Below, piece by piece: positions 40,364 to 48,680 of a DNA stretch of 64,000 bases. A program made the position numbers and the translations under genes. A model generated the notes under the pieces. It made no database searches. It was given only the letters and a program-made list of their open reading frames with translations, and was not told where the DNA came from. The DNA is from Oscillospiraceae bacterium NTUH-002-81 (GTDB lineage Bacteria > Bacillota > Clostridia > Lachnospirales > Lachnospiraceae). How positions within the stretch are numbered: the stretch's first letter is position 1; each line of letters starts with the position of its first letter. The stretch lies in NCBI GenBank assembly GCA_032620915.1, contig CP136052.1, positions 3,558,425-3,622,424 of the forward strand, in the 5' to 3' direction.

Positions 40364-41044
40364 CTAAATTTCGTGGAACATACCAATTTTGTCTTTTATT
40401 CTCTGCATTTCATTATCTGCTTCAATGATAGCTCTTGCAGAATGAAGTAATTCTTCACTTATCTCATCATAGCCAGGCATTTCTTCAATTCCTTTTTTAT
40501 AGCGAAGTTGATGTTCCAATGTTGCCCAGAAATCCATACCATTGGTTCGAATCTGTAATTCTACACGCATAGGTGTTTTACCCTTAGCAAAAAATACTGG
40601 TATTTCAACAATCATATGATAGCTTCGATAACCATTCGATTTTGGATTTTTTATATAATCTTTTATTTCAATAACTTTAATATCATCCTGTTGGGTAATC
40701 AAATCTGATATCATATAAATATCGTCAATAAACGCACAAACTATTCGAACGCCTGCTACATCATTGAGATATGTCTGTATATTTTCTGTTGTAAATTCAT
40801 ATCCCATCTTCTGCAGTTTATCGTAAATACTATTGGGCTTCTTAATTCTTGTTTTTATAAAAGAAATAGGATTTCGATTGTTCTCAACTGAAAATTCATC
40901 ATCCAAAACCTCAAGTTTAGTTTGTATCTCCCGAATAGCACAACGATACATCATCATTAAATTATAAAATTTTGTAGCATTATTTAAAAACTGTAGTGAT
41001 TCCGGACTGTTCATCCTGAGTTTTTTTACTTCATCTTTTGTCAT
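40364..41044 (-). CDS. Small alarmone synthetase (GTP pyrophosphokinase family, RelQ/YjbM type)
   Basis: A 226-residue protein made only of the RelA/SpoT synthetase domain, without hydrolase or regulatory parts. Visible are IKTRIKKPNSIYDKLQKMG (ATP/GTP binding), DVAGVRIVCAFIDDIY, NPKSNGYRSYHMIVE and the synthetase motif ELQIRTNGMDFWATLEHQLRYKK. It makes (p)ppGpp or pGpp from GTP/GDP and ATP. It sits between bile salt hydrolase (38 bp upstream) and cardiolipin synthase (35 bp downstream), all in the same direction, so an operon is likely. This location points to a local stress response rather than general starvation. Confidence 0.93.
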   Translation of the reverse strand: MTKDEVKKLRMNSPESLQFLNNATKFYNLMMMYRCAIREIQTKLEVLDDEFSVENNRNPISFIKTRIKKPNSIYDKLQKMGYEFTTENIQTYLNDVAGVRIVCAFIDDIYMISDLITQQDDIKVIEIKDYIKNPKSNGYRSYHMIVEIPVFFAKGKTPMRVELQIRTNGMDFWATLEHQLRYKKGIEEMPGYDEISEELLHSARAIIEADNEMQRIKDKIGMFHEI

Positions 41045-41082
41045 GGAACTTTCCTTTCTACCTCATCCCTGATTTCAAAACA

Positions 41083-42061
41083 TTATTTATTTTGATAGTT
41101 GATTCGTTCTCCTTGAATTACTGAATAACAAATCATTTTATCACTATCCAGATTTTCTACATGCATATCTACTGCACTGATCTGATGGTTTTCATAAGTA
41201 TTGTAATAATAAATACCTTTTGTAACATTACAACACGACGTATACAATGTGATTTCATATTTTCCATCCGCTACTTCGCAACATCCTCGTTGCTGATCCA
41301 CAGATCCGAGAATGTGGAAGAATTGGCTAACGCTTTCTTCCTCTGATTCACCTGAAATTGCATTTACCTTTGTAAAAGCTACACGTACAAAGCGTGAGGA
41401 AGATGAGAGATCTCCCGGAAGACCTAATCCTCCCATACCTCTACTATATGCATCAAGAGCCAAATTTTCGCAGAAAGTATTTCTGGGCTGTTTAGGAGAT
41501 AAATGCATATAATTATTTAGTTGAAACATCTGCTGTGGAAATGGCGGATTATTCGTAAGCACTCCTACTGGATTATCATAAATATGCAAACCATCTGACA
41601 TAGATTCTACCGTAATTGACTCATTCTCATCAGAAATGATCCAGTGTAATTGTGCTAATGGCAATTGCTCGCTGAAAGGAGTATTAACAATATTAATTCG
41701 TTCAAGAAGCTCGCGAACTTCAACTAAAGAAGAACACTGACTTAAAATCCACGGAATAAATTCAAACTGTGCAATATTTTCCACATCTGGCTTAATCGCG
41801 GCATAAACAGCATTTCCGACAAAATTCAGTCCTGCCATTGCCACTCCTTTTTTCATTCATAGCATCATAATACAAAGGATAATCCTCTGCAACATGAGCC
41901 ATTCCAATAATTGCATAATGATTTTTCATATCGCCAACATGGCGAAAATTAAACGCATAATTACGTGGTGTAATTACTATCTGATCACCATAAGAGAATT
42001 CATAATCGAGGGTTCGTCCAAAGTAAAAATCTTTTGTCTTATAAGTTGCTGCTGTACACAT
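41083..42061 (-). pseudogene. bsh: Bile salt hydrolase (choloylglycine hydrolase), frameshifted in a T6 run
   Basis: Starts MCTAATYKTKDFYFGRTLDYE at 42061, giving the N-terminal nucleophile Cys2 with Arg16 and Asp19. After YYDAMNEK the frame shifts; the second frame gives GVAMAGLNFVGNAVY (Asn of the active site), then GVLTNNPPF (second Asn), GLPGDLSSSSRFVRVAF (Arg) and TLYTSCCNVTKGIYYYNTYENHQI, and ends at 41083. Five T instead of six at 41849-41854 (plus strand) restores about 325 residues, the usual length. Ntn hydrolase that frees glycine or taurine from bile acids in the cytoplasm. It matches Clostridium-type BSH along its whole length (from memory of that family). Penicillin acylases share the fold but differ in these motifs. 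Break probably a sequencing error. Confidence 0.88.
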
Positions 42062-42196
42062 GATCGTTTATCCTCCTAAATAGATTGAAATATGTCAATG
42101 AGTTTTTTTTCTTGAACAATAGTATAGCACAATCTTTTATTTTGTTCCAACTTCATACATGATCATAACATGTAAACTTTAAACTATTTTCCTGGA

Positions 42197-42412
42197 TTAT
42201 TTCTCCATCAGTTTTTCAAACCAAGTATCCATAGCTAGGATGAATTGACCTACGTCTGGCAATTCTTGCAGCATTTCGTTTAGGGTTTTGTGCTTCACAT
42301 ATTTCTGCACATACACCCAACAGGCAAGGCTACTGGCTTCTGATACAATGTCAGCTATGGTTTTGCGCATAAGCTCTTCAAATTCAGCAATTTCTTCTTT
42401 CGGAACAACATC
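42197..42412 (-). pseudogene. C-terminal fragment of an unrecognised gene
   Basis: About 70 codons reading VVPKEEIAEFEELMRKTIADIVSEA.. and ending EKLMEK at 42197, mostly helical. No start or ribosome site; upstream it is cut exactly where the second 252-bp repeat begins (42414). I do not recognise the family. It is probably a mobile-element gene truncated by the rearrangement that placed the repeat. Confidence 0.45.
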
Positions 42413-42413
42413 A

Positions 42414-42665
42414 TATGTGGTGACAGTATGGAGCCTCTCTATCTGGATGGACAGATCATCTGGATTCATAAACAAGAAACTCTTAAAGAAGGAGAAATCG
42501 GTGTCTTTTTCCTCGATGGTGATGCTTATGTAAAGAAATATCATCAATCTGATTCCGGTATCCAACTTATTTCTCTAAATAAAAAATATGCTCCTATCCA
42601 AGTCACTTCCGGCTCCACCTTAAAAACTTTTGGAAAAGTAGTTGGCTAATTTTAAAAGGCTGATG
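42414..42665 (+). repeat. 252-bp direct repeat, copy 2 (orphan S24 domain end)
   Basis: Carries only the last 78 codons of the repressor (GDSMEPLY to KVVG, stop at 42649), with the catalytic Ser and Lys but no DNA-binding domain and no start region. An ATG at 42428 (MEPLYLDG) has no ribosome site. About 4 percent differences from copy 1, mostly silent, suggest an origin from a related element or an old duplication. Confidence 0.85.
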
Positions 42666-42704
42666 CATTAACAGCTCACTTCTGCTATGCACCAGCCTTC
42701 TATT

Positions 42705-43142
42705 TTATATTTCTTCATATCCACAAATTTCTTCCACAGGTTTTTCAAAAAATTCTGTGAAATCATGATGGAGCTGATATGTAGGATTTATAAATTTGTT
42801 CCTCTCCAGTCTCCTTATATTATCCTTGCAATTTTCCACCATCTCGGCAAGTTCTGCTTGTGTAAATCCAGCTTCCATGAGAATTTTCTTTAAGCTTGTC
42901 CTTAGTTCTTTCATTGGCAAAAATTTCCATCTGTTTCTGCGCCATATATTATCCATTTCATAAACATCCTGCAATGCTTCATCTTTGGAAATAAACTGTT
43001 TGTCTAAATTTGATGTATCTCCCGGAAGTGTATAATGAACATTCCAATGATCATTTTCTGCCTGCACTGTATATAAGCCCTCTTTTCCAAGAAGCAACAA
43101 ATAATCTGCCTGCTCTTCCAAAAATACTACACCATTAATCAT
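42705..43142 (-). CDS. Protein with C-terminal XRE-like helix-turn-helix
   Basis: 145 residues. The first 75 (MINGVVFLEEQADYLLLLGKEGLYTVQAENDHWNVHYTL..) form a small beta-rich domain I cannot name. The last 70 (LRTSLKKILMEAGFTQAELAEMVENCKDNIRRLERNKFINPTYQLHHDFTEFF) are an XRE-type HTH. It may be a regulator of the surrounding mobile elements or an antitoxin-like protein; no toxin gene is adjacent. It stands alone, on the opposite strand to the orphan S24 fragment. Confidence 0.65.
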   Translation of the reverse strand: MINGVVFLEEQADYLLLLGKEGLYTVQAENDHWNVHYTLPGDTSNLDKQFISKDEALQDVYEMDNIWRRNRWKFLPMKELRTSLKKILMEAGFTQAELAEMVENCKDNIRRLERNKFINPTYQLHHDFTEFFEKPVEEICGYEEI

Positions 43143-43555
43143 TTTCTATTATATTGCATTTTTCTACTTTCCAAACCCTTTCTGCTGAATTTACTCTTTA
43201 TAATAAACGTATCAAAATGAAAAAAATCACAGCAAATTTCAAATTATTTTATTTTTGTACAATATCACTATAATTTGTCTCAGGGTAAAGAAACAAATGC
43301 ACCTGTTATAGTGGCTCCGCCGTAGTTCCAACTTTTACATGGAATAAAAGGAAAAGGACAGCACAAAAAAGACGAAACTGCACTGCCTTTCCTGGCCAGA
43401 TACAGTTCCACCTCTTTACATTCCTTTTTTGTTATTTAATGTATTCTTTTATTAACATCTGATCTTTTAGACAATGCTTAAATACTTTGTTATAAAGGAT
43501 TCAGATATCGTCACTTTTTCTCACTAACGATGCGATTTTCCTGATGCTCCGACAC
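43143..43555. other. Intergenic region without a supported gene
   Basis: 413 bp, A+T-rich. It has a TATAAT-like element near 43270 but no coding frame with recognisable motifs, and no clear terminator for the hybrid kinase gene that ends at 43556. Confidence 0.5.
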
Positions 43556-45535
43556 TTATCTGTCATTTTGTTTCTGCTTCAGTTCCTTTTCCAAACATGT
43601 ATCGTCTTTAATGTATTTAGCGATTGTATCAGTTACTTCTTCCATGTTAATCGGCTTGGAAATATGGTCATTCATGCCTGAATCCAAGGATTCCTGAATA
43701 TCATCTATAAAAGCATTTGCAGACAAAGCTATAATTGGAATCGTAACTGCATCGGACCGTTCTATACCCAAGGCTCGAATGGCTTTTGCTGCTTGGTGTC
43801 CATCCATGTTTGGCATCATAATATCCATCAAAATAAGGTCGTATGTGCCTCGTGGATGATTTTTAAACAAATCCACAACTTCTTTTCCGTCTGATGCGCG
43901 TGTTACGGTCATACCAGCATCTTCCAGTATTATCGTAGCAAGTTCAGCATTTAGATCATTATCCTCAGCCATAAGAACATGAATACCCGTCAAATCTCTA
44001 TGTAGACGTTGTTTTTGTTCTGATTGAATAACCTGTTCTGGCAACTCCAGTGGGATCTCCACTGTGAATGTAGAACCTACACCTTTTTTGCTCTCAACAG
44101 CAATCGAACCGCCCATCATATCCACATATTTTTTTGTGATGGCCATACCAAGACCGGTTCCCTTATATTGAGTTCTGGCATTAGCATCATCTTCTTGTGA
44201 AAACGGATCGAATAATTTTTTCTGGAACTCTTCGCTCATGCCAATACCGTTATCTCGAACAACATAACGAGTTATGATATGTTTCTCATCCGCTCCTGGG
44301 TAACTGCTGATATCCAAAGTAATCTTTCCGCCGTCCTTGGTGAATTTCACAGCATTGCCAAGAAGATTCACCAAAACTTCTCGGATACGCACAACATCCG
44401 CAAGGACATATGGGTTCTTTGGTCTTTCTCGATGTACTTCAAACTTAAGATCTCGGTTATAAAGAAGTCCATTCATAATCGCCTGGACGTTATCTGTCAA
44501 TTGAGTAATGTCCACTGGCTCGGGCGAAATAGTAACTTTTCCACTTTCAATGCGAGTAAAATCCAGAACGTCATTCAACAAAGAGAGAAGATGATTCGAA
44601 CTTTTTTGAACTTTCTCCAAGCTATCATGAATATCTGAAACCGTGTTCTGGTGAAGCGCAATGTTTGTAAATCCAATAATGGCATTCATCGGCGTTCTGA
44701 TGTCATGGCTAATACTAAGCAAAAACGCAGATTTTGCTTTGTTGGCAGCATCTGCTTCCTCAGCGGCGGTCATTAATAATTGTTTTTGTTTTTGCTCTTC
44801 TGCCTTGCTTTTCTGGTAAACATAATAGGTATATAGACAAATTAAAAGCAATACAGCTCCTGCGACTAAACCGCAGATGATGGAAATATGATTCGTCTTT
44901 TCAACCATTCCATAAGCCGATTGCATATCCATTTCAATGCAAAATGCGCCAATGATTTCTCCTGTCCCATCATGATTTGCGCTTACAGGATAGCAAGCCG
45001 TAAAAATCGGCCCCCATGTTGTATCAATGATATCCTGAGAGTACACACTCTCCCCAGAAATAGCCCTATCAATATACGGAACCATTTCTTCCTCAATATA
45101 ATCTCCAGGGTGCCTTACATCATCCGCATCCGAATCCAAACCGTCTACCACGTAAACGAGTTTTCCTTCTTCATTTTTTTTAGCGGTGTAAATATATCGA
45201 GTAGAATTCAGTGTTCTGATTTCATTGAAATATGAAGAAATATCCTTATATATTTGCTTCTTTTCATCAGATTGATCTTTGATTTGATCAAAATCTTCTT
45301 TGCTGATTCTTCCATCCACAAGTTTGTGTACTGCATCTGCACTCGCTGTATCACGCGCAATTTCTGTTTCAAGGGCGGTCTTAGTGTAAGAACTTTGCAG
45401 GATAAATGTGTACAGTGCTATTACAAAAATTATCGAAAGCCCCATAAGCACAAGGATACTACCTGTATTCTTCAGTCTAAGGAATTTCTTTTTCTTCAAA
45501 TTAACTCCTTCTTTTGTTTTCTTCATGTCGTTCAC
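43556..45535 (-). CDS. Hybrid sensor histidine kinase with receiver domain
   Basis: 659 residues. Membrane helices at about 26-48 and 215-237 enclose an outside sensor of about 165 residues (YFNEIRTLNSTRYIYTAKKNEEGKLVYVVDG ... GPIFTACYPVSA), like a Cache domain for small ligands. The cytoplasmic part has HisKA (LSISHDIRTPMNAIIGFTNIAL), HATPase (NLLGNAVKFTKDGGK, GTGLGMAITKKYVDMMGG) and a receiver (LILMDIMMPNMDGHQAAKAIRALG, TIPIIALSANAF, HISKPINM). It has no nearby output gene, so its phosphorelay partner is elsewhere. Similar in layout to the kinase at 23066 but with a different sensor. Confidence 0.92.
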   Translation of the reverse strand: MNDMKKTKEGVNLKKKKFLRLKNTGSILVLMGLSIIFVIALYTFILQSSYTKTALETEIARDTASADAVHKLVDGRISKEDFDQIKDQSDEKKQIYKDISSYFNEIRTLNSTRYIYTAKKNEEGKLVYVVDGLDSDADDVRHPGDYIEEEMVPYIDRAISGESVYSQDIIDTTWGPIFTACYPVSANHDGTGEIIGAFCIEMDMQSAYGMVEKTNHISIICGLVAGAVLLLICLYTYYVYQKSKAEEQKQKQLLMTAAEEADAANKAKSAFLLSISHDIRTPMNAIIGFTNIALHQNTVSDIHDSLEKVQKSSNHLLSLLNDVLDFTRIESGKVTISPEPVDITQLTDNVQAIMNGLLYNRDLKFEVHRERPKNPYVLADVVRIREVLVNLLGNAVKFTKDGGKITLDISSYPGADEKHIITRYVVRDNGIGMSEEFQKKLFDPFSQEDDANARTQYKGTGLGMAITKKYVDMMGGSIAVESKKGVGSTFTVEIPLELPEQVIQSEQKQRLHRDLTGIHVLMAEDNDLNAELATIILEDAGMTVTRASDGKEVVDLFKNHPRGTYDLILMDIMMPNMDGHQAAKAIRALGIERSDAVTIPIIALSANAFIDDIQESLDSGMNDHISKPINMEEVTDTIAKYIKDDTCLEKELKQKQNDR

Positions 45536-45784
45536 TCATATCCTCTCTTCATTCTCTTCCAAATATTCCGAGCATTTTATTATATCACAGCAACATATTG
45601 TTCCGCTATCAATTTTTCAAGACATGTGTCTATGACAAATACATTATTAAAAAATGGTACAATGCCAATAGCTGTCATCTCTCTTCTCCATTTTTTAGCT
45701 GCTTCAGCAATAATCCGCACATCCAAAATAAACATTTCTTTGATTTTTTGTGTTTATACCTGAGAGCTAAGAATAGCAGGGACA

Positions 45785-45860
45785 GGCAGTGTATATACAC
45801 TGCCGGGCATTCGCCTCAAAAGCGGGACCCTCCCCACTTTTGGAATCTTCGCTTCGCTCG
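45785..45860 (+). other. Candidate origin of transfer (oriT) upstream of a mobC remnant
   Basis: A perfect 20-bp palindrome GGCAGTGTATATACACTGCC (45785-45804) is followed by CGGGACCCTCCCC and CTTCGCTTCGCTCG (about 45822-45860), ending 30 bp before a mobC start. Palindrome plus GC-rich nick-like region in front of mobC is the usual place of oriT in Firmicutes mobilisable elements. 45536-45784 otherwise holds no gene. Confidence 0.4.
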
Positions 45861-45890
45861 ATTTTATGAAAACATAAGGGAGATTTTTAT

Positions 45891-46019
45891 ATGGCAAACA
45901 GAAAAAGAGATGTACAGATACCACTTATTTGAAAGCAATGTATCAGGAAATGCACAAGATTGGTGTGAACATCAATCAGCTTACCAAAGTCGCAAATACA
46001 GTAGGTACTGCCACACCAC
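45891..46019 (+). pseudogene. MobC-like relaxosome protein, internal deletion
   Basis: ATG 45891, behind AAGGGAGA, opens MANRKRDVQIPL, the typical N-terminus of MobC relaxase accessory proteins. The frame then breaks and the end of the same protein appears in another frame, YQEMHKIGVNINQLTKVANT. The central ribbon-helix-helix part (about 40 residues) is gone. Directly after it the next fragment begins, so a deletion also joined the two genes. Confidence 0.6.
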
Positions 46020-46382
46020 AAGATATTCCTTGTTGGGCGAGACGGAGAATTTGATCAGCTTGTTTCATCAACGGTTCGCAGATGCAAGCGAACCATCCGT
46101 GATGACAACAGTTCTCTCGTTCTTGTACTGCCATATATGACGGCAGAATATCGGGACAATGAACAGGCATTTCATGAGTATTATGATGAAATTGAAATCT
46201 GTCTCGAATCCGCAGAAAAGCACTTCAAGTCCGCCCATCAAGTCAGAAACCGGTCCATGGTTGACCGGTCGGATTTAGTTATTTTCTGCGTAAAACGCAA
46301 TTCTGGCGGAGCTTATCGGACCATGCAATATGCAAAAAAGGCAGATGCAAAGATCATGAATCTGCCAGATGTACCTCGTTGA
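46020..46382 (+). pseudogene. SLOG-family (DprA/YspA-like) protein, N-terminally truncated
   Basis: The frame FLVGRDGEFDQLVSSTVRRCKR ... SSLVLVLPYMTAEYRDNEQ ... NRSMVDRSDLVIFCVKRNSGGAYRTMQYAKKADAKIMNLP is the C-terminal two thirds of a SLOG/Rossmann-fold nucleotide-binding protein common in Lachnospiraceae mobile elements. The FxVGRDGEFD start of the conserved region is kept but the first residues, with the GxxG loop and start codon, are missing, replaced by the mobC remnant. Stop at 46382. Confidence 0.55.
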
Positions 46383-46414
46383 CTTTCGTATTATTTTTCT
46401 CGGAAAGGAAGAAC

Positions 46415-46930
46415 ATGAATAAAAAGAAACGAATAGCCATTCTACTTGCCGTCATTATTGTTGTGGCAGTTGGAATTATAATTGCGGTGGCATCACATCA
46501 GAAACAGGAAATGGACTTCGATGAATTTGCTGACCGTTTTGAAAAGAGCGCAGAAGAAGTTCTTGGAGAAGATGTAAGGAAGATCTCCAAAACAGAACTC
46601 GCAGCCACACTGACCTATGGAGACCCAAATGACAAGGATAACAACATCTACTACCGTATCCTTAAAACCACATTTTACGAAGGAGGCCCGGAAGAAATCA
46701 CCGGATTACATACGGAAGCCCTGGGTTTGCTTTTCCCTGTTGACAGTATGGACAGTTGTGAGGAAATGATGATTCAGGATTGGCCGGGCGCTCTTTACAA
46801 GAAAGATGACACGGCATTTCTCTGTTGGACTTATTCTCCGGAAGTCACTTATGTTCTGGAATACACTCCAAGCAAACTTGATGATTCCGAAATCATCAAA
46901 ATGGCTGAAAGTGCAGAACCTGTAAAATAA
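46415..46930 (+). CDS. Membrane-anchored protein of unknown function
   Basis: Start ATG 46415 after AAAGGAAG. 171 residues: KKKR, one membrane helix (about 7-27), then an outside domain of about 140 residues starting QEMDFDEFADRFEKSAEEVLGEDVRKI. Many acidic residues and one Cys pair (DSCEEM, FLCWTY). I do not recognise the family. It is followed by a terminator and stands alone between the SLOG remnant and the redox island. Confidence 0.6.
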   Translation: MNKKKRIAILLAVIIVVAVGIIIAVASHQKQEMDFDEFADRFEKSAEEVLGEDVRKISKTELAATLTYGDPNDKDNNIYYRILKTTFYEGGPEEITGLHTEALGLLFPVDSMDSCEEMMIQDWPGALYKKDDTAFLCWTYSPEVTYVLEYTPSKLDDSEIIKMAESAEPVK

Positions 46931-46935
46931 AAAAC

Positions 46936-46979
46936 CACAGTCTACACTTCAAATCGGAGCGTGACTGTGACTTTTTTAT
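46936..46979 (+). terminator. Terminator after the membrane-anchored protein gene
   Basis: CCACAGTC ... GACTGTG followed by ACTTTTTTATTT, about 8 bp after the stop; the 20-base loop is long. Confidence 0.55.
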
Positions 46980-47023
46980 TTATGCACGGGAATGATTTTT
47001 CTATTATTCCTTCTTGGAAAAAT

Positions 47024-47064
47024 GTGATTTTATCACGGAGAGTACCCCCGAAACAGGTTATAAT
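47024..47064 (+). promoter_or_regulatory. Crp/Fnr-type operator and promoter of the SDR gene (site A)
   Basis: GTGATTTTATCAC (47024-47036) followed by GG, then TATAAT (47059-47064). No -35 consensus. Dyad centre is 34 nt before the last base of the -10 box, about -41 from the likely start, as in class II activation. Confidence 0.75.
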
Positions 47065-47094
47065 ACGAGTACAAAAACACAAGGAGGTACTCTT

Positions 47095-47841
47095 ATGAGA
47101 CTGAAAGATAAAGTTGTAATTATCACCGGAGGCAGCCGTGGCATTGGTTACGCTACCGCAGACAAATTTTTGAAGGAAGGTGCTACGGTAATCCTGACCG
47201 CAAGCTCGCAAGGTTCTGCTGATAAAGCGGTTGAGCAGCTAAAAGAAAAATACCCTGATGCAACAGTTGCTGGAATCAGTCCTAACCTATCCAATTTGGA
47301 ATCTGTCCGCAATGCTTTCCGAGAAGCTGCCTCAAAATACGGTTGCATTGATATTCTGGTGAACAATGCCGGTGTATCCGAAAGCACTCCCTTTACCGAG
47401 TATACGGAGGAAACCTTTGACAAGGTTATGGATCTGAATGTAAAAGGCGTGTTCAATGCTACAAGAGCCGCCAGTGAGTGCATGATTGCAAAAGGTCACG
47501 GTGTTATTCTCTCCACCTCCTCAATGGTTAGCATTTACGGCCAGCCCAGTGGCTTTGCATATCCAGCATCCAAATTTGCTGTCAATGGCCTGACGGTTTC
47601 CCTTGCCCGGGAATTGGGTCCGAAGGGTATTCGAGTGAATGCAGTCGCTCCTGGTATTACCCTGACTGATATGATGAAAGCTGTTCCCAAGGAAGTAATT
47701 GATCCGCTCATCAAACAGATCCCCCTGCGCCGCCTGGGTCAGCCGGAGGATATTGCCAATGCATTTGTGTTCCTGGCATCTGACGAAGCATCCTATATCA
47801 CAGGTGTTGTACTCAGCGTAGACGGCATGGCAAGAACATAA
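47095..47841 (+). CDS. Short-chain dehydrogenase/reductase (BaiA/FabG-like)
   Basis: Start ATG 47095 behind AAGGAGG. 248 residues with the classical SDR pattern: cofactor loop TGGSRGIGYA, NNAG, catalytic Ser in LSTSSM, YPASK (Tyr-x3-Lys), and the C-terminal FLASDEASYITGVVLSVDG. The stretch QLKEKYPDATVAGISPNL resembles 3-alpha-hydroxysteroid dehydrogenase BaiA as I remember it, more than FabG, but substrate cannot be told. It uses NAD(P)H in the cytoplasm. It has its own operator-promoter of the island's common type, so it belongs to the redox regulon. Confidence 0.85.
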   Translation: MRLKDKVVIITGGSRGIGYATADKFLKEGATVILTASSQGSADKAVEQLKEKYPDATVAGISPNLSNLESVRNAFREAASKYGCIDILVNNAGVSESTPFTEYTEETFDKVMDLNVKGVFNATRAASECMIAKGHGVILSTSSMVSIYGQPSGFAYPASKFAVNGLTVSLARELGPKGIRVNAVAPGITLTDMMKAVPKEVIDPLIKQIPLRRLGQPEDIANAFVFLASDEASYITGVVLSVDGMART

Positions 47842-47901
47842 AAATCGGAAACAGGGCAGCTGGAAACGGCTGCCCTATCTTCAAAATATGGAGGTCTATA
47901 C

Positions 47902-48291
47902 ATGAAAAGATTTATTCCCATTTTAATGATGCTTCTACTTTTAACAGGTTGTGGAGCCCAGTCATCTGAAACTACCTATCGACAGATTTCCATGGAGGAA
48001 GCTGTCACGATGATGGAGGAGGAAACCGAATACATCATCCTCGATGTACGGACTGCTGAGGAATATAGTGAAAAGCATATTCCAGGTGCGATTAATATTG
48101 CCAACGAATCCATCGGCACAGAGGACATTCCGGAGCTGCCGGATAAAGATCAGTTGATTCTGGTATACTGCCGCAGCGGTAATCGGAGTAAGCAGGCCTC
48201 TGAAAAGCTGGTAAAACTGGGCTACACCAATATCGTTGAAATCGGCGGTATTAATAGTTGGCCCGGTGAAACCGTCGCCGGCGATAAGTGA
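47902..48291 (+). CDS. Rhodanese-domain lipoprotein
   Basis: 129 residues. Signal peptide MKRFIPILMMLLLLTGC with lipobox LTGC (Cys 17), so it is anchored outside the membrane. The rest is one rhodanese domain: YIILDVRTAEEYSEKHIPGAINI and the catalytic loop VYCRSGNRS with the sulfur-carrying Cys, then GYTNIVEIGGINSW. Rhodaneses carry persulfide sulfur. Follows the SDR gene after 60 bp, with a GC hairpin (47853-47878) between, so reading through from the SDR promoter is likely but partial. Ribosome site GGAGG. Confidence 0.88.
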   Translation: MKRFIPILMMLLLLTGCGAQSSETTYRQISMEEAVTMMEEETEYIILDVRTAEEYSEKHIPGAINIANESIGTEDIPELPDKDQLILVYCRSGNRSKQASEKLVKLGYTNIVEIGGINSWPGETVAGDK

Positions 48292-48328
48292 CAAAATCAC
48301 GGAAAAAGCAACGACTACTGGATATACT
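48288..48328 (+). promoter_or_regulatory. Crp/Fnr-type operator and promoter of the thioredoxin operon (site B)
   Basis: GTGACAAAATCAC (48288-48300) followed by GGAAAA, then TATACT (48323-48328). Dyad centre to end of -10 box: 34 nt, the same as site A. The site overlaps the stop of the rhodanese lipoprotein gene. Confidence 0.75.
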
Positions 48329-48362
48329 AAAGCCATAAAAAAGAAAACAGGAGGACTTAAAT

Positions 48363-48668
48363 ATGTCTGCTATCAATGTAAATAAAAACAATTTCAATCA
48401 AGAGGTTTTGAACTCGGACAAGCCCGTCCTGATGGATTTTTGGGCTCCCTGGTGTGGTCCTTGCCGCATGGTAGTTCCTCTGGTAGAGGAAATTGCCGAG
48501 GAGCGCTCCGATATCAAGGTTGTTAAAATTAATGTGGATGAGGAACAGGAACTGGCTATGCAGTTTGGTGTGATGAGCATTCCCACTCTGGTGGTTATGA
48601 AGAACGGCAAAGTCGTAAATCAGGCCACCGGTGCCAGACCTAAGGCTCAGATTCTCGCCATGCTGTAA
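48363..48668 (+). CDS. trxA: Thioredoxin
   Basis: 101 residues, a complete thioredoxin with active site WCGPC in [16 protein letters not shown], the cis-proline SIPTL and the C-terminal [14 protein letters not shown] loop. It reduces protein disulfides in the cytoplasm. First gene of an operon with a rhodanese (12 bp later) and a CoA-disulfide-reductase-like enzyme. Here it may also reduce protein persulfides produced by the rhodaneses. A second thioredoxin is fused to its reductase at 55853. Confidence 0.95.
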   Translation: MSAINVNKNNFNQEVLNSDKPVLMDFWAPWCGPCRMVVPLVEEIAEERSDIKVVKINVDEEQELAMQFGVMSIPTLVVMKNGKVVNQATGARPKAQILAML

Positions 48669-48680
48669 GGAGGTGCAAAG

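Noticed and set aside
46020..46382. Treating the SLOG frame as an intact short gene starting at ATG 46137
   Set aside because: The conserved sequence continues upstream of that ATG in the same frame (VGRDGEFD...), so the true gene is longer and has lost its start.
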